Notes under the pieces: model-generated
What the model saw: the letters and a program-made list of their open reading frames with translations, nothing else
What the model was told of the DNA's origin: nothing
Database searches by the model: none
Source: an uncultured Acidobacteriaceae bacterium
GTDB lineage: Bacteria; Acidobacteriota; Terriglobia; Terriglobales; Acidobacteriaceae
Assembly: GCA_937879855.1 (NCBI GenBank)
Contig: CALFMO010000028.1
Location: 124,001-188,000 of the forward strand
Direction of reading: 5' to 3'
Length of the DNA stretch: 64,000 bases
Shown here: positions 46,758 through 56,604 of the stretch, piece after piece
Position numbering within the stretch: position 1 is the first letter of the stretch
Layout of the letters: each line of letters begins with the position of its first letter
Made by a program: the position numbers and the translations under genes

Positions 46758-47441
46758 CTATTCCTGGGGAATAAGGACCAGGAAGTAATCCATCTGGTCT
46801 GCCTTCACAAAATCGTATTGCTCCAGAAGCTTGTAGCCCGCTTCTCCGGCTTCGCGAATCACAACGTCGCGCTTGACTCCGTGGTTCTCGCCGTTCCCGT
46901 TGCGGTCAATGATCCCGACCTTCGCATCCGGACGCAGGGCCGCGCGCAGGTTCTGCAGCAAAGCCACGGGCTGCGCGACCTCGTGATAGGTCTTGAGCAA
47001 CAACACCGCGTCCACCGAATTGGCAGGGAGAAGAGGGTTGTCAGGCTGGCTCTGGATCGTCTTCACATTTTGCAATTTCTCCTTGCGAGCGCGATCGCCA
47101 ATGTACCTAACTGCTTCGGGATTAATGTCGACCGCATAGACCATGCCGGTTGAGCCCACGCGACTCGCCGCTCGAACGGTGAACCATCCAGACCCGGCGC
47201 CGATATCGGCAACCGTCTTTCCGCGCGCGATGCCCAGAATGTCCATCACGCGATTGATCTGAAGCCGGTCCGCGCGACCTGGCGAATCGAAGATGGACAG
47301 ATCTCCCGTGTAGGGTTCGCTGGTCTTGCGCTGCGGGTTCGGTGTAGTAGCGCTTGACGGCGCCGTACCTTGAGCGGACACGGCAACGACATTTTGGAAA
47401 AACAGCAAGAGCGCGAGCGCGACAATGCGAAGTGTGAACAT
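46758..47441 (-). CDS. class I SAM-dependent methyltransferase with signal peptide
   Basis: A 227-aa protein. It opens with a signal peptide (IVALALLLFFQNVVAVSAQG), then a Rossmann methyltransferase fold: motif I VADIGAGSGWFTV, acidic loop VYAVDINPEA, and motif IV DAVLLLKTYHEV. GGAGG precedes the ATG. An exported SAM methyltransferase is surprising, since SAM is cytoplasmic, but such secreted methyltransferase-like proteins recur in Acidobacteria and Planctomycetes. Substrate and location are untested. It is convergent with the M20 gene (2 bp between stops). Confidence 0.85.
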   Translation of the reverse strand: MFTLRIVALALLLFFQNVVAVSAQGTAPSSATTPNPQRKTSEPYTGDLSIFDSPGRADRLQINRVMDILGIARGKTVADIGAGSGWFTVRAASRVGSTGMVYAVDINPEAVRYIGDRARKEKLQNVKTIQSQPDNPLLPANSVDAVLLLKTYHEVAQPVALLQNLRAALRPDAKVGIIDRNGNGENHGVKRDVVIREAGEAGYKLLEQYDFVKADQMDYFLVLIPQE

Positions 47442-47510
47442 CCGGGCCTGACCTCCGAGAAGAACCTATCCTGCAAGGATAGACTCTCGGCGGGACTGCT
47501 GGTAAGCGTT

Positions 47511-47548
47511 CCCGCCCATGTGGGGCGGGCACTCCTGCCCGCCAGCCT
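47511..47548. repeat. palindromic repeat, GGGCAGGAGTGCCCGC type, copy 2
   Basis: GGGGCGGGCACTCCTGCCCGCC is a near-perfect hairpin between the methyltransferase and tatA, related in reverse to 26821-26848. Confidence 0.65.
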
Positions 47549-47604
47549 TTGACTCCGCACTCAGGGTAGCCTAAACTTTTCTTAGCGGTCTCATTGGAGG
47601 AGTT

Positions 47605-47799
47605 ATGGGTGAAGGTCTATTTCAACCCTTGCACCTGCTGTTGATCGTCGCGATCGCACTCCTGGTGTTCGGCACCAGCAAGTTCGCTGCGGTTGGCAAG
47701 GGTCTGGGCGAAGGCATCCGTAACTTCAAAGCGGCGATGAAAGAGCCCGAGCCCAGCAAGGAAGAAGCAAAGAAAAAAGAGGAAGAGAAAAAAGTCTAA
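47605..47799 (+). CDS. tatA: twin-arginine translocase subunit TatA/TatE
   Basis: A 64-aa protein with one N-terminal membrane helix (LHLLLIVAIALLVFG), the hinge FGTSKFAAVGKGLGEGIRNFK that starts the amphipathic helix, and a charged tail (KKKEEEKKV). The usual FGPxKLP hinge proline is replaced here by Ser. It has a strong GGAGGAG site 5 nt before the ATG. TatA forms the pore for folded proteins with Arg-Arg signals, such as the FG-GAP protein of this window. tatC is not adjacent. Confidence 0.93.
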   Translation: MGEGLFQPLHLLLIVAIALLVFGTSKFAAVGKGLGEGIRNFKAAMKEPEPSKEEAKKKEEEKKV

Positions 47800-47858
47800 G
47801 CTTCAGTTCACCCGACCTGCAAAGTCTTTCTGATTCGTTTTGCAGCGTTGCAATTCTT

Positions 47859-48491
47859 TCATCTCCCCAGCAACATTCTATAAACCAGCGCCACCGGCAG
47901 TCCGACGACGTTGCTGTAGTCACCTTCGATGCGCGGAATCCAGCGCGAGGCCATTCCCTGAATTGCGTACGCTCCCGCTTTATCCATAGGCTCGCCAGTC
48001 GCGACGTATTCGCGAATCTCGTCCTCGGACAATTCGCTCATCGTCACCAGCGTTGTTTCGGAGGCAGTTCTCAGTTCCCGGTTCTCAGTTCTCAGAATTT
48101 CGTATGGGAGTGATCGCTCGGTCCGCTCAGACTCGCTGACCACTGGCAACTGGTCACTGGCCACTGTTCCAACCAGGCACAATCCCGTGATCACTCGATG
48201 CACGCGCCCGGAGAGCAGGCACAACATGCGAACTGCGTCGTCGTCGTCGATCGGCTTGCCAAGGATGGCCTCATCGACGACGACTATGGTGTCAGCTCCG
48301 AGCACGCGATCCCCCGGCCGGGTCCGGCAGACCGCAAGCGCCTTCGCGCGCGCCAACCGCTCCGCACACTCGCGCGGCGATTCGCCTGCGAGCGGAGTCT
48401 CATCAATGTCCGCCGGTTGTACGGTGAACGAAATGCCGGCGTTGCGGAGTAGTTCCTGGCGTCGTGGCGAGGCGGAAGCGAGAACGAGCAT
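47859..48491 (-). CDS. maf: Maf-like nucleoside triphosphate pyrophosphatase
   Basis: A 210-aa house-cleaning pyrophosphatase. Family motifs are LASASPRRQELL at the N-terminus, VLGADTIVVVD and the C-terminal GAYAIQGMASRWIPRIEGDYSNVVGLP. Between TGLCLVG and ETTLVTMSEL it carries an extra stretch (residues about 107-143) absent from the family and encoded by word-repeat DNA (48063-48172). The active-site segments on both sides look intact, so the protein is probably functional. It is convergent with tatA. Confidence 0.92.
   Translation of the reverse strand: MLVLASASPRRQELLRNAGISFTVQPADIDETPLAGESPRECAERLARAKALAVCRTRPGDRVLGADTIVVVDEAILGKPIDDDDAVRMLCLLSGRVHRVITGLCLVGTVASDQLPVVSESERTERSLPYEILRTENRELRTASETTLVTMSELSEDEIREYVATGEPMDKAGAYAIQGMASRWIPRIEGDYSNVVGLPVALVYRMLLGR
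48063..48172. repeat. word-repeat insertion inside maf
   Basis: Two kinds of words are packed here: AGTTCTCAGTTCCCGGTTCT with CAGTTCTCAG, and ACTGGCAACTGGTCACTGGC with CACTG. They are read in frame in maf. Similar tag-like words occur between genes at 40544-40623, 53943-53982 and 59717-59747. Confidence 0.7.
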
Positions 48492-48524
48492 GCACTTGCA
48501 ATTGTACCGACTAGGATTGCCTGT

Positions 48525-49982
48525 TCATCGGCTGCCCACAACTCCGCGTACGGATTCGATTAGCTTCGCCGAATCGTAGCCTATGCCATCCTTGAAAACC
48601 GTCTCTACATTTTCGATGTCTTCGATCTTCTTGGACGGATCGCCCTTGATCACCACCAGGTCCGCCTGCTTGCCGGGAGCAATCGTTCCGATGCGATCGA
48701 TTTCTCCCAGATATTGCGCGCCGTTAAACGCTGCGACGTGGATCGCTTCCAGAGGCGTGAATCCCGCCTCTACGAGAAGTTCCACTTCGCGTTGATCGCC
48801 GAAACCAGCAATTACCCCGCCCATTCCCGTGGGGTCAAGCCCGGCCAGAAGTAATCCCCCAGCCTTCGAAAACGCATATTCAAACTCCAGTTCTTTCTTG
48901 AATGCGGAGGGCAATGGGGAAACGTCGCTGCCATATCGCCGCCCCAGAGCACCAGCGTCGCTGGAACGAACCCGGTTCCATAACAATGCGCTTCGCGCGT
49001 CAGGTGACAAGGCATCAAGGACACGCGGCTGCAGGGTAGGCCGTCCGGGAAAACTTCCCATCTCAAACACGGGAAGAGTCGATGTCACAGCAACATGGTG
49101 CTGCACTAGATACACAATCGTGTCGTGTAGCGGGCCTGCATTCACATCCAGCTTCGACATCATTACGGGCACGGGATCCTCCGGCTCTTCCGGGCATACA
49201 TCCGGCTTCTTTCCGGGCATGAATTCCATGTCCACGAATAATCCATGCTCCAAATCGTCGATGCCGAGATCCGCGGCCTCGCGAAAGCCGACGGCACATA
49301 AGTGACCCGTGACCTTCGCTCCGCGCTTATGCGCCGCCTCAATTGCGGCGCCAAGCTCCGCTCTCGTGATGAACATATAGGCTTTGAAATTGTCCACGCC
49401 CTGGTCGAGCCAGAAATTCACGGTCCGCGTCGCATCCTCCGGCCCGGTGAGTTGGTGCAGTTGAATCGCCCACGAACCCTTGCCCTCTAAATAGGGTCCG
49501 GTCACGTGCATTTTGGGACCGGGAATCTCGCCCGCATCGATCGATTTCTTGAGTTCAAGATCCGCGTAGGGCTCAAGCGCTCCGGTGGTCCGAATCGTGG
49601 TCACGCCTCCGGCAAGATACAGGCGCGGAAAACTAAATGCCATCTCGCCGAAAACTCCGTTTCCCATGGGATAAAACATGTGATCGTGCATGCCGACCAA
49701 GCCGGGAATCACGCTGTAGCCGTGCAGGTCGAGCGCCAGCGCGTCTTTGGGAACATTGGCCGTGGCCGCGTCGCCCACCGACTCAATCTTCCCTTTGCTA
49801 AGAATAATGGTCTGATCGTCTTGAGCTGCAGCGCCGGTACCGTCGATCACGCGCACGTGAGTAAGAGCAACAACGGGTGCGCTTACCTTCACGAATAGCT
49901 GTACTTTGGGCGAAATCGTTTGTCCCACGAAACTCAGTCGACTTGCCAACACGACGAGCACGACAACAGACACTTTGCTCAT
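48525..49982 (-). CDS. secreted amidohydrolase family protein
   Basis: A 485-aa metal-dependent hydrolase with a signal peptide (SVVVLVVLASRLSFVGQ). The first metal motif is GMHDHMFYP (HxH); later candidates are VTGHLCAVG and an Asp in AGLDPTGMGG. The N-terminal small beta-domain (LTHVRVIDGTGAAAQDDQTI) and the C-terminal GTIAPGKQADLVVIKGDPSK are typical of imidazolonepropionase-like amidohydrolases. GGAGAG precedes the ATG at 49982; the longer frame is rejected. It may act on peptides or cyclic amides; the substrate is unknown. Confidence 0.88.
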   Translation of the reverse strand: MSKVSVVVLVVLASRLSFVGQTISPKVQLFVKVSAPVVALTHVRVIDGTGAAAQDDQTIILSKGKIESVGDAATANVPKDALALDLHGYSVIPGLVGMHDHMFYPMGNGVFGEMAFSFPRLYLAGGVTTIRTTGALEPYADLELKKSIDAGEIPGPKMHVTGPYLEGKGSWAIQLHQLTGPEDATRTVNFWLDQGVDNFKAYMFITRAELGAAIEAAHKRGAKVTGHLCAVGFREAADLGIDDLEHGLFVDMEFMPGKKPDVCPEEPEDPVPVMMSKLDVNAGPLHDTIVYLVQHHVAVTSTLPVFEMGSFPGRPTLQPRVLDALSPDARSALLWNRVRSSDAGALGRRYGSDVSPLPSAFKKELEFEYAFSKAGGLLLAGLDPTGMGGVIAGFGDQREVELLVEAGFTPLEAIHVAAFNGAQYLGEIDRIGTIAPGKQADLVVIKGDPSKKIEDIENVETVFKDGIGYDSAKLIESVRGVVGSR

Positions 49983-50156
49983 GGCTCTTCTCTCCACGTT
50001 TCTGTCCACGTATTCAGCAGAGCAGGATTTTACCGGAGACGACATCCGGCGCGCGAGAGGTCAACGGTCCCGTCAAAACACAATGCGTCGCAACTGTGCG
50101 CCGCGAACTGAGAAGAGTTCAATCGCCTGTTAAAATCAAGGATTAGCCACTCACTC

Positions 50157-51965
50157 ATGGACGCCGCTTTCATTCGCAACTTTGCGATCATCGCGCATAT
50201 CGACCACGGTAAATCCACGCTGGCCGATCGCCTGCTGGAGCTGACCGGATCGCTGACCGCGCGCGAAATGCAAGCCCAGGTGCTCGATTCCATGGACTTG
50301 GAGCGCGAACGCGGCATTACCATCAAGGCTCATGCCGTTCGGATGGCCTACACCGCGCAGGACGGCCAGACTTATCAGCTCAACCTGATCGATACGCCCG
50401 GCCACGTGGATTTCTCCTACGAGGTCTCACGCTCGCTGGCGTCGTGCGAAGGAGCGCTGCTCGTCGTCGATGCCTCGCAGGGCGTCGAGGCCCAGACGCT
50501 GGCCAATTCCTATCTTGCGATCAATCACGGGCTCGAGATCATTCCCGTAATCAACAAGATCGATCTGCAGAGCGCCGACATCCCACGTACGAAAGAGATG
50601 ATCGAAGGCGCGGTCGGCCTGGACGCATCCGACGCAGTGCTGATCAGCGCCAAAACCGGACAGGGCGTTCCCGACGTGCTGGAAGCGATTGTGAAGCGCG
50701 TTCCTCCGCCCAAGGGCTCTCCTGAAAACCGGCTCCAGGCGCTGGTTTTCGACTCCTGGTTCGACGCTTACCGCGGCGTCGTCGTGCTGACTCGCGTCTT
50801 TGAAGGTACTCTGCGCAAGGGCGACAGAATTCGCTTGTGGTGGAACGGCACCACGTTCGACGCGGAGACTCTCGGCGTGCTCACACCCAAGCCCGTGGAG
50901 ATCGATCAACTTGTGGCTGGTGAGGTGGGCTTCATCATCGCCAATATAAAAAATGTCGCCGACACGAAAATCGGCGACACCATCACGCACGATGCGAATC
51001 CCGCGCTTGAGGCCTTGCCCGGATTTGAAGAAATCAAGCCCATGGTCTTCGCCGGGCTCTACACCGTCGACGCGCACGAGCATACGCAACTGCGCGAGGC
51101 CTTGGAAAAACTGCGGCTGAACGATTCGTCTTTTTTCTTCGAGCCGGAAAGTTCCGTTGCCCTCGGCTTCGGCTTCCGCTGCGGCTTCCTGGGCCTGCTT
51201 CACATGGAAATCATTCAGGAACGGCTGGAGCGCGAATTCAATCTCGACCTGATCACCACCGCGCCCGGCGTCCGCTACAAGATCACGAAGACCGATGGTG
51301 AGGTTGTCGAAATCGATAACCCTTCGCGCTGGCTCGATCCCAGTGAAATCGCCAAAGTGGAAGAACCCGTGATCCTTGCGACGATTCTCACTAACGAAGA
51401 ATACGTGGGCGGAATTCTCAAGCTCGTCGAAGAAAAGCGCGGCAAGCAAAAGACCTTCGAGTACGTCAGCTCCTCGCGCGTGATGCTGCACTACGAATTG
51501 CCGCTGAACGAGATCGTGCTCGATTTTTACGATCGTCTCAAATCCGTTTCGCGCGGCTACGCCTCTCTCGACTACCATCTTGCCGGCTATTGGGACTCGC
51601 CAATGGTGAAGCTCGACATCCTGGTTGCCGGTGAGCCGGTGGATGCGCTCTCCATCATCGTGCACCGCGACTTCGCTTACGAGCGGGGCAAGGCTCTGGT
51701 TTCCAAGATGAGGGAACTCATTCCCCGCCAGATGTTCGAAGTCGCGATCCAGGCTTCAATCGGCGCCAAGATCATTGCCCGTGAAACAGTACATGCCATA
51801 CGCAAAAACGTTATTGCGAAATGTTATGGCGGAGACATTTCGCGGAAGCGCAAGCTGCTGGAGAAGCAGAAGGAGGGCAAAAAGCGCATGAAGCGCATCG
51901 GCCGCGTCGACATTCCTCAGGAGGCATTTCTTGCCGTCCTGAAGGTTGGCGAGAGTAGTAACTAA
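50157..51965 (+). CDS. lepA: elongation factor 4 (LepA)
   Basis: A 602-aa translational GTPase. G1 is AHIDHGKST, G2 RGIT, G3 DTPGH, G4 NKID and G5 SAKTG. The LepA-specific C-terminal domain is present (YGGDISRKRKLLEKQKEGKKRMK). It resolves stalled or mis-translocated ribosomes and helps subunit assembly in other bacteria. The gene is divergent from the amidohydrolase with about 175 bp between. Confidence 0.97.
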   Translation: MDAAFIRNFAIIAHIDHGKSTLADRLLELTGSLTAREMQAQVLDSMDLERERGITIKAHAVRMAYTAQDGQTYQLNLIDTPGHVDFSYEVSRSLASCEGALLVVDASQGVEAQTLANSYLAINHGLEIIPVINKIDLQSADIPRTKEMIEGAVGLDASDAVLISAKTGQGVPDVLEAIVKRVPPPKGSPENRLQALVFDSWFDAYRGVVVLTRVFEGTLRKGDRIRLWWNGTTFDAETLGVLTPKPVEIDQLVAGEVGFIIANIKNVADTKIGDTITHDANPALEALPGFEEIKPMVFAGLYTVDAHEHTQLREALEKLRLNDSSFFFEPESSVALGFGFRCGFLGLLHMEIIQERLEREFNLDLITTAPGVRYKITKTDGEVVEIDNPSRWLDPSEIAKVEEPVILATILTNEEYVGGILKLVEEKRGKQKTFEYVSSSRVMLHYELPLNEIVLDFYDRLKSVSRGYASLDYHLAGYWDSPMVKLDILVAGEPVDALSIIVHRDFAYERGKALVSKMRELIPRQMFEVAIQASIGAKIIARETVHAIRKNVIAKCYGGDISRKRKLLEKQKEGKKRMKRIGRVDIPQEAFLAVLKVGESSN

Positions 51966-52364
51966 TCGGTCAGACCTCCAGCCCACATCGGAAAGAGCAA
52001 TCGCTTCCATCAACGTTTTCGGTTCGCCGCGAGAAACGAAAGCTGGAAAAATCGGCTCCTCGAACGAAAGGGCTAGACCCGAAAATGTGCAAATCTCAAA
52101 GTTGCAAAGAAATCAAGAGTTGTTTCTTAGCGCTAATGTTAATGCCGCGTGAATTGTATAACTGGTTACTATTCATGGTTTTAACGGCAGAAATTCGTGA
52201 CTTATAAAACCGACCGATCGGTCGTTGCCGAATCCAATCTCAAAAGCAGTTTTCAATTCCACAAGCTTTTCCACAGGCCAACGGTGTCTTTTTCCCAGCG
52301 CGCAACCCCGTCTTCCTAAGGGACTTACTGACCCGCATCTAGGGTCTTTCCTGTAGATGGCGTC
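51966..52364. other. intergenic region between lepA and dnaB stops
   Basis: About 400 bp between convergent genes. It is more AT-rich than its surroundings. It contains TTAACG, a 16-nt spacer and TATAAA on the plus strand (about 52182-52209), followed at once by the palindrome at 52211-52224. No reading frame of note follows it. Confidence 0.45.
52211..52224. promoter_or_regulatory. 14-bp perfect palindrome, possible TetR-type operator
   Basis: CGACCGATCGGTCG is a perfect palindrome directly after a -10-like TATAAA. The ACCGACCGNNCGGT style is common for TetR-family operators. No TetR gene is in the window, and no gene starts downstream on the plus strand. Confidence 0.3.
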
Positions 52365-53732
52365 TCACTCTTCCGAGTCCATCCCGCCCTCGGCCAGCGA
52401 CTCGAATCGGGTGCTGCTTTTCAGGAAAGCCATCCGCACTTTTCCGATCGGGCCATTGCGCTGCTTGGCAATAATGATCTCCGCCTTACCCTGCAGCTCG
52501 GGATCGTCCTGCTTGTAGATTTCTTCGCGGAAGATAAACATAACCAAGTCGGCATCCTGCTCGATCGATCCTGACTCGCGCAAGTCGGCAAGTTGCGGGC
52601 GATGATCCCCGCCGCGGCTTTCGGGAGCGCGGCTCAACTGCGACAGCGCAATTACCGGGACACTCAGTTCCTTGGCCAGCGCCTTCAACCCGCGCGAAAT
52701 CGCCGACACTTCCTGGGTACGATTCTCAAAACGCTTGCCCCCGCCCGACATCAACTGAAGATAATCCACGATGATCAGATCCAGCTTGCCACCCTGCGCC
52801 TGTTTCAGCCGCCGCGCTTTGGCACGCATTTCGCTCAGAGAGATACCAGGAGTATCGTCAATGAAAATGGGAGCGTGCGCCAACTGCTCCATGGCACGCA
52901 CGACTTTTTTCGTGTCATCCTGCCACAGCGAGCCGGTGCGCATCTTGTGAGCGTCCACGCGCGCCTGTGAACACAGCAAGCGCATCAGCAACGCTTCGCG
53001 CGACATCTCGAGAGAGAACACGCCTACCACTTGCTGATCTTCAATCGCGGCATTCTCGGCAATATTCATTACGAACGCCGTCTTGCCCATGGAAGGCCGC
53101 GCCGCGATGATCACCAGGTCGGACCGCTGCAAGCCCGAGGTCATTTCGTCCAGATCGGTATAGTGCGTCGCCAGTCCTGTGATGCGCTGGCCGCGTTGCA
53201 GCAGCGCATCGACCGACCCAAACGATTCGCGGACGATTTCCTGCACGCCCATGAAGCCGCGCCCAATGCGCTTTTCCGAGAGTTGAAAAATGGCAGCCTC
53301 GGCGTCGCTGAGAACATCTTCGGCCGCGTCGCCCTGATCCGACGCGCGCGCAATCGCCGTGCTGGCGGCGGAAATCAGACCGCGCAGCAGCGCCTTGTCG
53401 CGCACAATCTTGACGTAGTGCTCAATGCTGGGCCGGTCGGGCACGCCATCGACCAGGCTCGACACGTAGGCCACGTCGCCAATCGGTTGCAGATCCTTGT
53501 GCCGGTCGAGCTCGTCGATCAGCGTGATCATGTCGATGGGACGCGACGACTCCGCCAGATCGACCATGCGCGAGTAGATGCGTCGATGCGAATCGAGCGA
53601 GAAATCTTCAACCCGCAAGTGCTCGGCAGCCTGGTTATAGGCGAAGTTGTCGAGCAGGATCGCGCCCAGAATCGACCGCTCGGCCTCGACGTTGGCGGGA
53701 AGAGTGCTTACGCTGTAATCAGTAGTTGCCAT
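52365..53732 (-). CDS. dnaB: replicative DNA helicase DnaB
   Basis: A 455-aa helicase. The N-terminal domain (LPANVEAERSILGAILLDN) leads through a linker to the RecA-like domain with Walker A ARPSMGKTAF, Walker B LIIVDYLQLM and the C-terminal motif QLADLRESGSIEQDADLVMF. The ATG at 53732 gives the standard N-terminus; the longer frame from 53885 is rejected. It unwinds DNA at the fork and binds DnaG, whose gene lies in the same window. Confidence 0.96.
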   Translation of the reverse strand: MATTDYSVSTLPANVEAERSILGAILLDNFAYNQAAEHLRVEDFSLDSHRRIYSRMVDLAESSRPIDMITLIDELDRHKDLQPIGDVAYVSSLVDGVPDRPSIEHYVKIVRDKALLRGLISAASTAIARASDQGDAAEDVLSDAEAAIFQLSEKRIGRGFMGVQEIVRESFGSVDALLQRGQRITGLATHYTDLDEMTSGLQRSDLVIIAARPSMGKTAFVMNIAENAAIEDQQVVGVFSLEMSREALLMRLLCSQARVDAHKMRTGSLWQDDTKKVVRAMEQLAHAPIFIDDTPGISLSEMRAKARRLKQAQGGKLDLIIVDYLQLMSGGGKRFENRTQEVSAISRGLKALAKELSVPVIALSQLSRAPESRGGDHRPQLADLRESGSIEQDADLVMFIFREEIYKQDDPELQGKAEIIIAKQRNGPIGKVRMAFLKSSTRFESLAEGGMDSEE

Positions 53733-53942
53733 GGAGCTTCGATACTGTGCCCTGTCTTCGCCTCCCAGCATAAGCGAATATAAAGCGAAACTACAAATGA
53801 ATTGTGGAGAAGCTGTGTAGGGCGAAGATATGTTGTGGAAACTGCTAGAAAAGGAGTCCGTTATTCCCAAAGAACCAAAGAGCATCCTTTGGAGCCGTGT
53901 ATCGCGCCGCCGTGAAGAATAAGAAATGCTTTACGACTAATC

Positions 53943-53982
53943 GCTAGAAGCTAGAGGCTAGTAGCTAGAAGCTAGAAGCTGA
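53943..53982. repeat. word-repeat stretch (GCTAGAAGCTAGAGG type)
   Basis: Five near-copies of the word AGCTAGAAG/AGGCTAGTAG follow each other, between the dnaB start and a terminator. It belongs with the other tag-like word repeats in this window. Confidence 0.6.
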
Positions 53983-53988
53983 GAACAC

Positions 53989-54022
53989 AAAAAAATGCGG
54001 CTCGGGCCAGCCACCCGAGCCG
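53989..54022 (-). terminator. rho-independent terminator on the minus strand
   Basis: On the minus strand TGCGGCTCGGG-TGGCTGG-CCCGAGCCGCA is a perfect 11-bp stem followed by seven T. It ends a transcript that comes from the rpoD side and is not preceded by any convincing reading frame. Confidence 0.85.
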
Positions 54023-54420
54023 CACTCGTACGTGAGTTCCCGTTCTGCTTTCACCGCTGGGCGGCGGAATGACCGCTTCAGCCCGAACAGCGCTCGAAAC
54101 GAGTGCCGCATTTGCCAAAGCCGGCTGCAGATTCGTCACCTCGCGGTTTGAATCTGCAACCGCCTACGGTTGGCCAGCGGCCCGATCTGCTCCTTAGAAC
54201 AGAATGGGGGAGGAGGCCGCAACGCCCGGGCAACCAGTCGCGCTCGCGCGCGTTCTCTGGGTGCGCCCCCGGTAATTCACCCTCGAGAATCACCGGCTGC
54301 CGCTGGCTCTGCCGCAATCATTCGGCAAGCTCAGGAACTTTCACGTTTCGCTCCGAACACTCTCAGCCAGATCGTTGCGCCTCGCAAGACAAAAAACTTG
54401 CCGAGTTGTGCAGAAGCTGT
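54023..54420 (-). ncRNA. candidate structured non-coding RNA between rpoD and dnaB
   Basis: On the minus strand, between the rpoD terminator and the terminator at 53989-54022, about 400 nt show no plausible gene but hold several hairpins. One is GCAGATTC/GAATCTGC (54121-54155); others are around CCGGTGATTC and TCTGTTCTAAGGAGCAGA. I looked for signature pieces of RNase P RNA, tmRNA, 4.5S RNA and 6S RNA and could not place any. The 5' end is not defined. A riboregulator or unassigned structural RNA is possible, as is a decayed gene. Confidence 0.35.
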
Positions 54421-54501
54421 GGAGGATGTTATTTCCTTGTGGAAGACGGAGGAAAACCAAGAATTATTGTTCGTCGCCCATTTCGTCGGTGCTCGTCAAA
54501 G

Positions 54502-54530
54502 CGAAAGCCCCGAGCATCGCTCAGGGCTTT
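54502..54530 (-). terminator. likely rpoD terminator
   Basis: GAAAGCCCCGAGC-ATC-GCTCAGGGCTTTC is a stem of about 12 bp with one mismatch, located about 125 bp downstream of the rpoD stop. On the minus strand it is followed by GCTTTGACG, only weakly T-rich. Confidence 0.6.
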
Positions 54531-54612
54531 CACATATTAGACGACGTTTGCCAAATACCTGATTTACTAGACGATACCTGTCAGCCTACGCTAATCCAGC
54601 AATCGGTCAAGT

Positions 54613-54645
54613 AACGGACGGCGGACGAATGCGTCCGCCGCCACG
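54613..54645. repeat. palindromic repeat, GGCGGACGAATGCGTCCGCC type, copy 1
   Basis: ACGGACGGCGGACGAATGCG with TCCGCCGCCACGTG is a hairpin just after the rpoD stop. Read on the minus strand it matches 60939-60970 inside dusB almost base for base. Confidence 0.8.
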
Positions 54646-54654
54646 TGAGCCTTG

Positions 54655-56346
<1,692 letters not shown>

Positions 56347-56604
56347 AAGGTGTGTCCTTAAACTTCGTTATTCCGCTCCACAGGAGCGTGTGATACAGTT
56401 CCTTGAAAGGGTGGGAATGTGGGTATTGCGGGAATGTGCGTCTCGCACAAACTTTCAGAGTTTAGCACATAAGTGCCGTGCCGTCTATCGGTTGCCCGCC
56501 TGATATCCCGTACCCGCCACTATCCGTAATTCTGCTAAATACTTAGATGGCTCGGGAAGGCTTTTTGTTTCAGCCCATTTCGTCGCTTTCTCGTCAAAAT
56601 GTGG

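Noticed and set aside
47859..47879. Frameshift or broken gene in maf because of the extra residues
   Set aside because: The reading frame is intact on both sides of the insertion and all family motifs remain.
52245..52290. Possible DnaA boxes (TTTTCCACA, AATTCCACA) and an origin near dnaB
   Set aside because: Only one near-match to TTATCCACA is present, with no cluster and no AT-rich unwinding element, and no dnaA or dnaN gene is nearby.
53989..54420. Assignment of the rpoD-dnaB interval to RNase P RNA, tmRNA, 4.5S or 6S RNA
   Set aside because: None of the conserved pieces of these RNAs could be placed on either strand, so only an unassigned candidate is reported.
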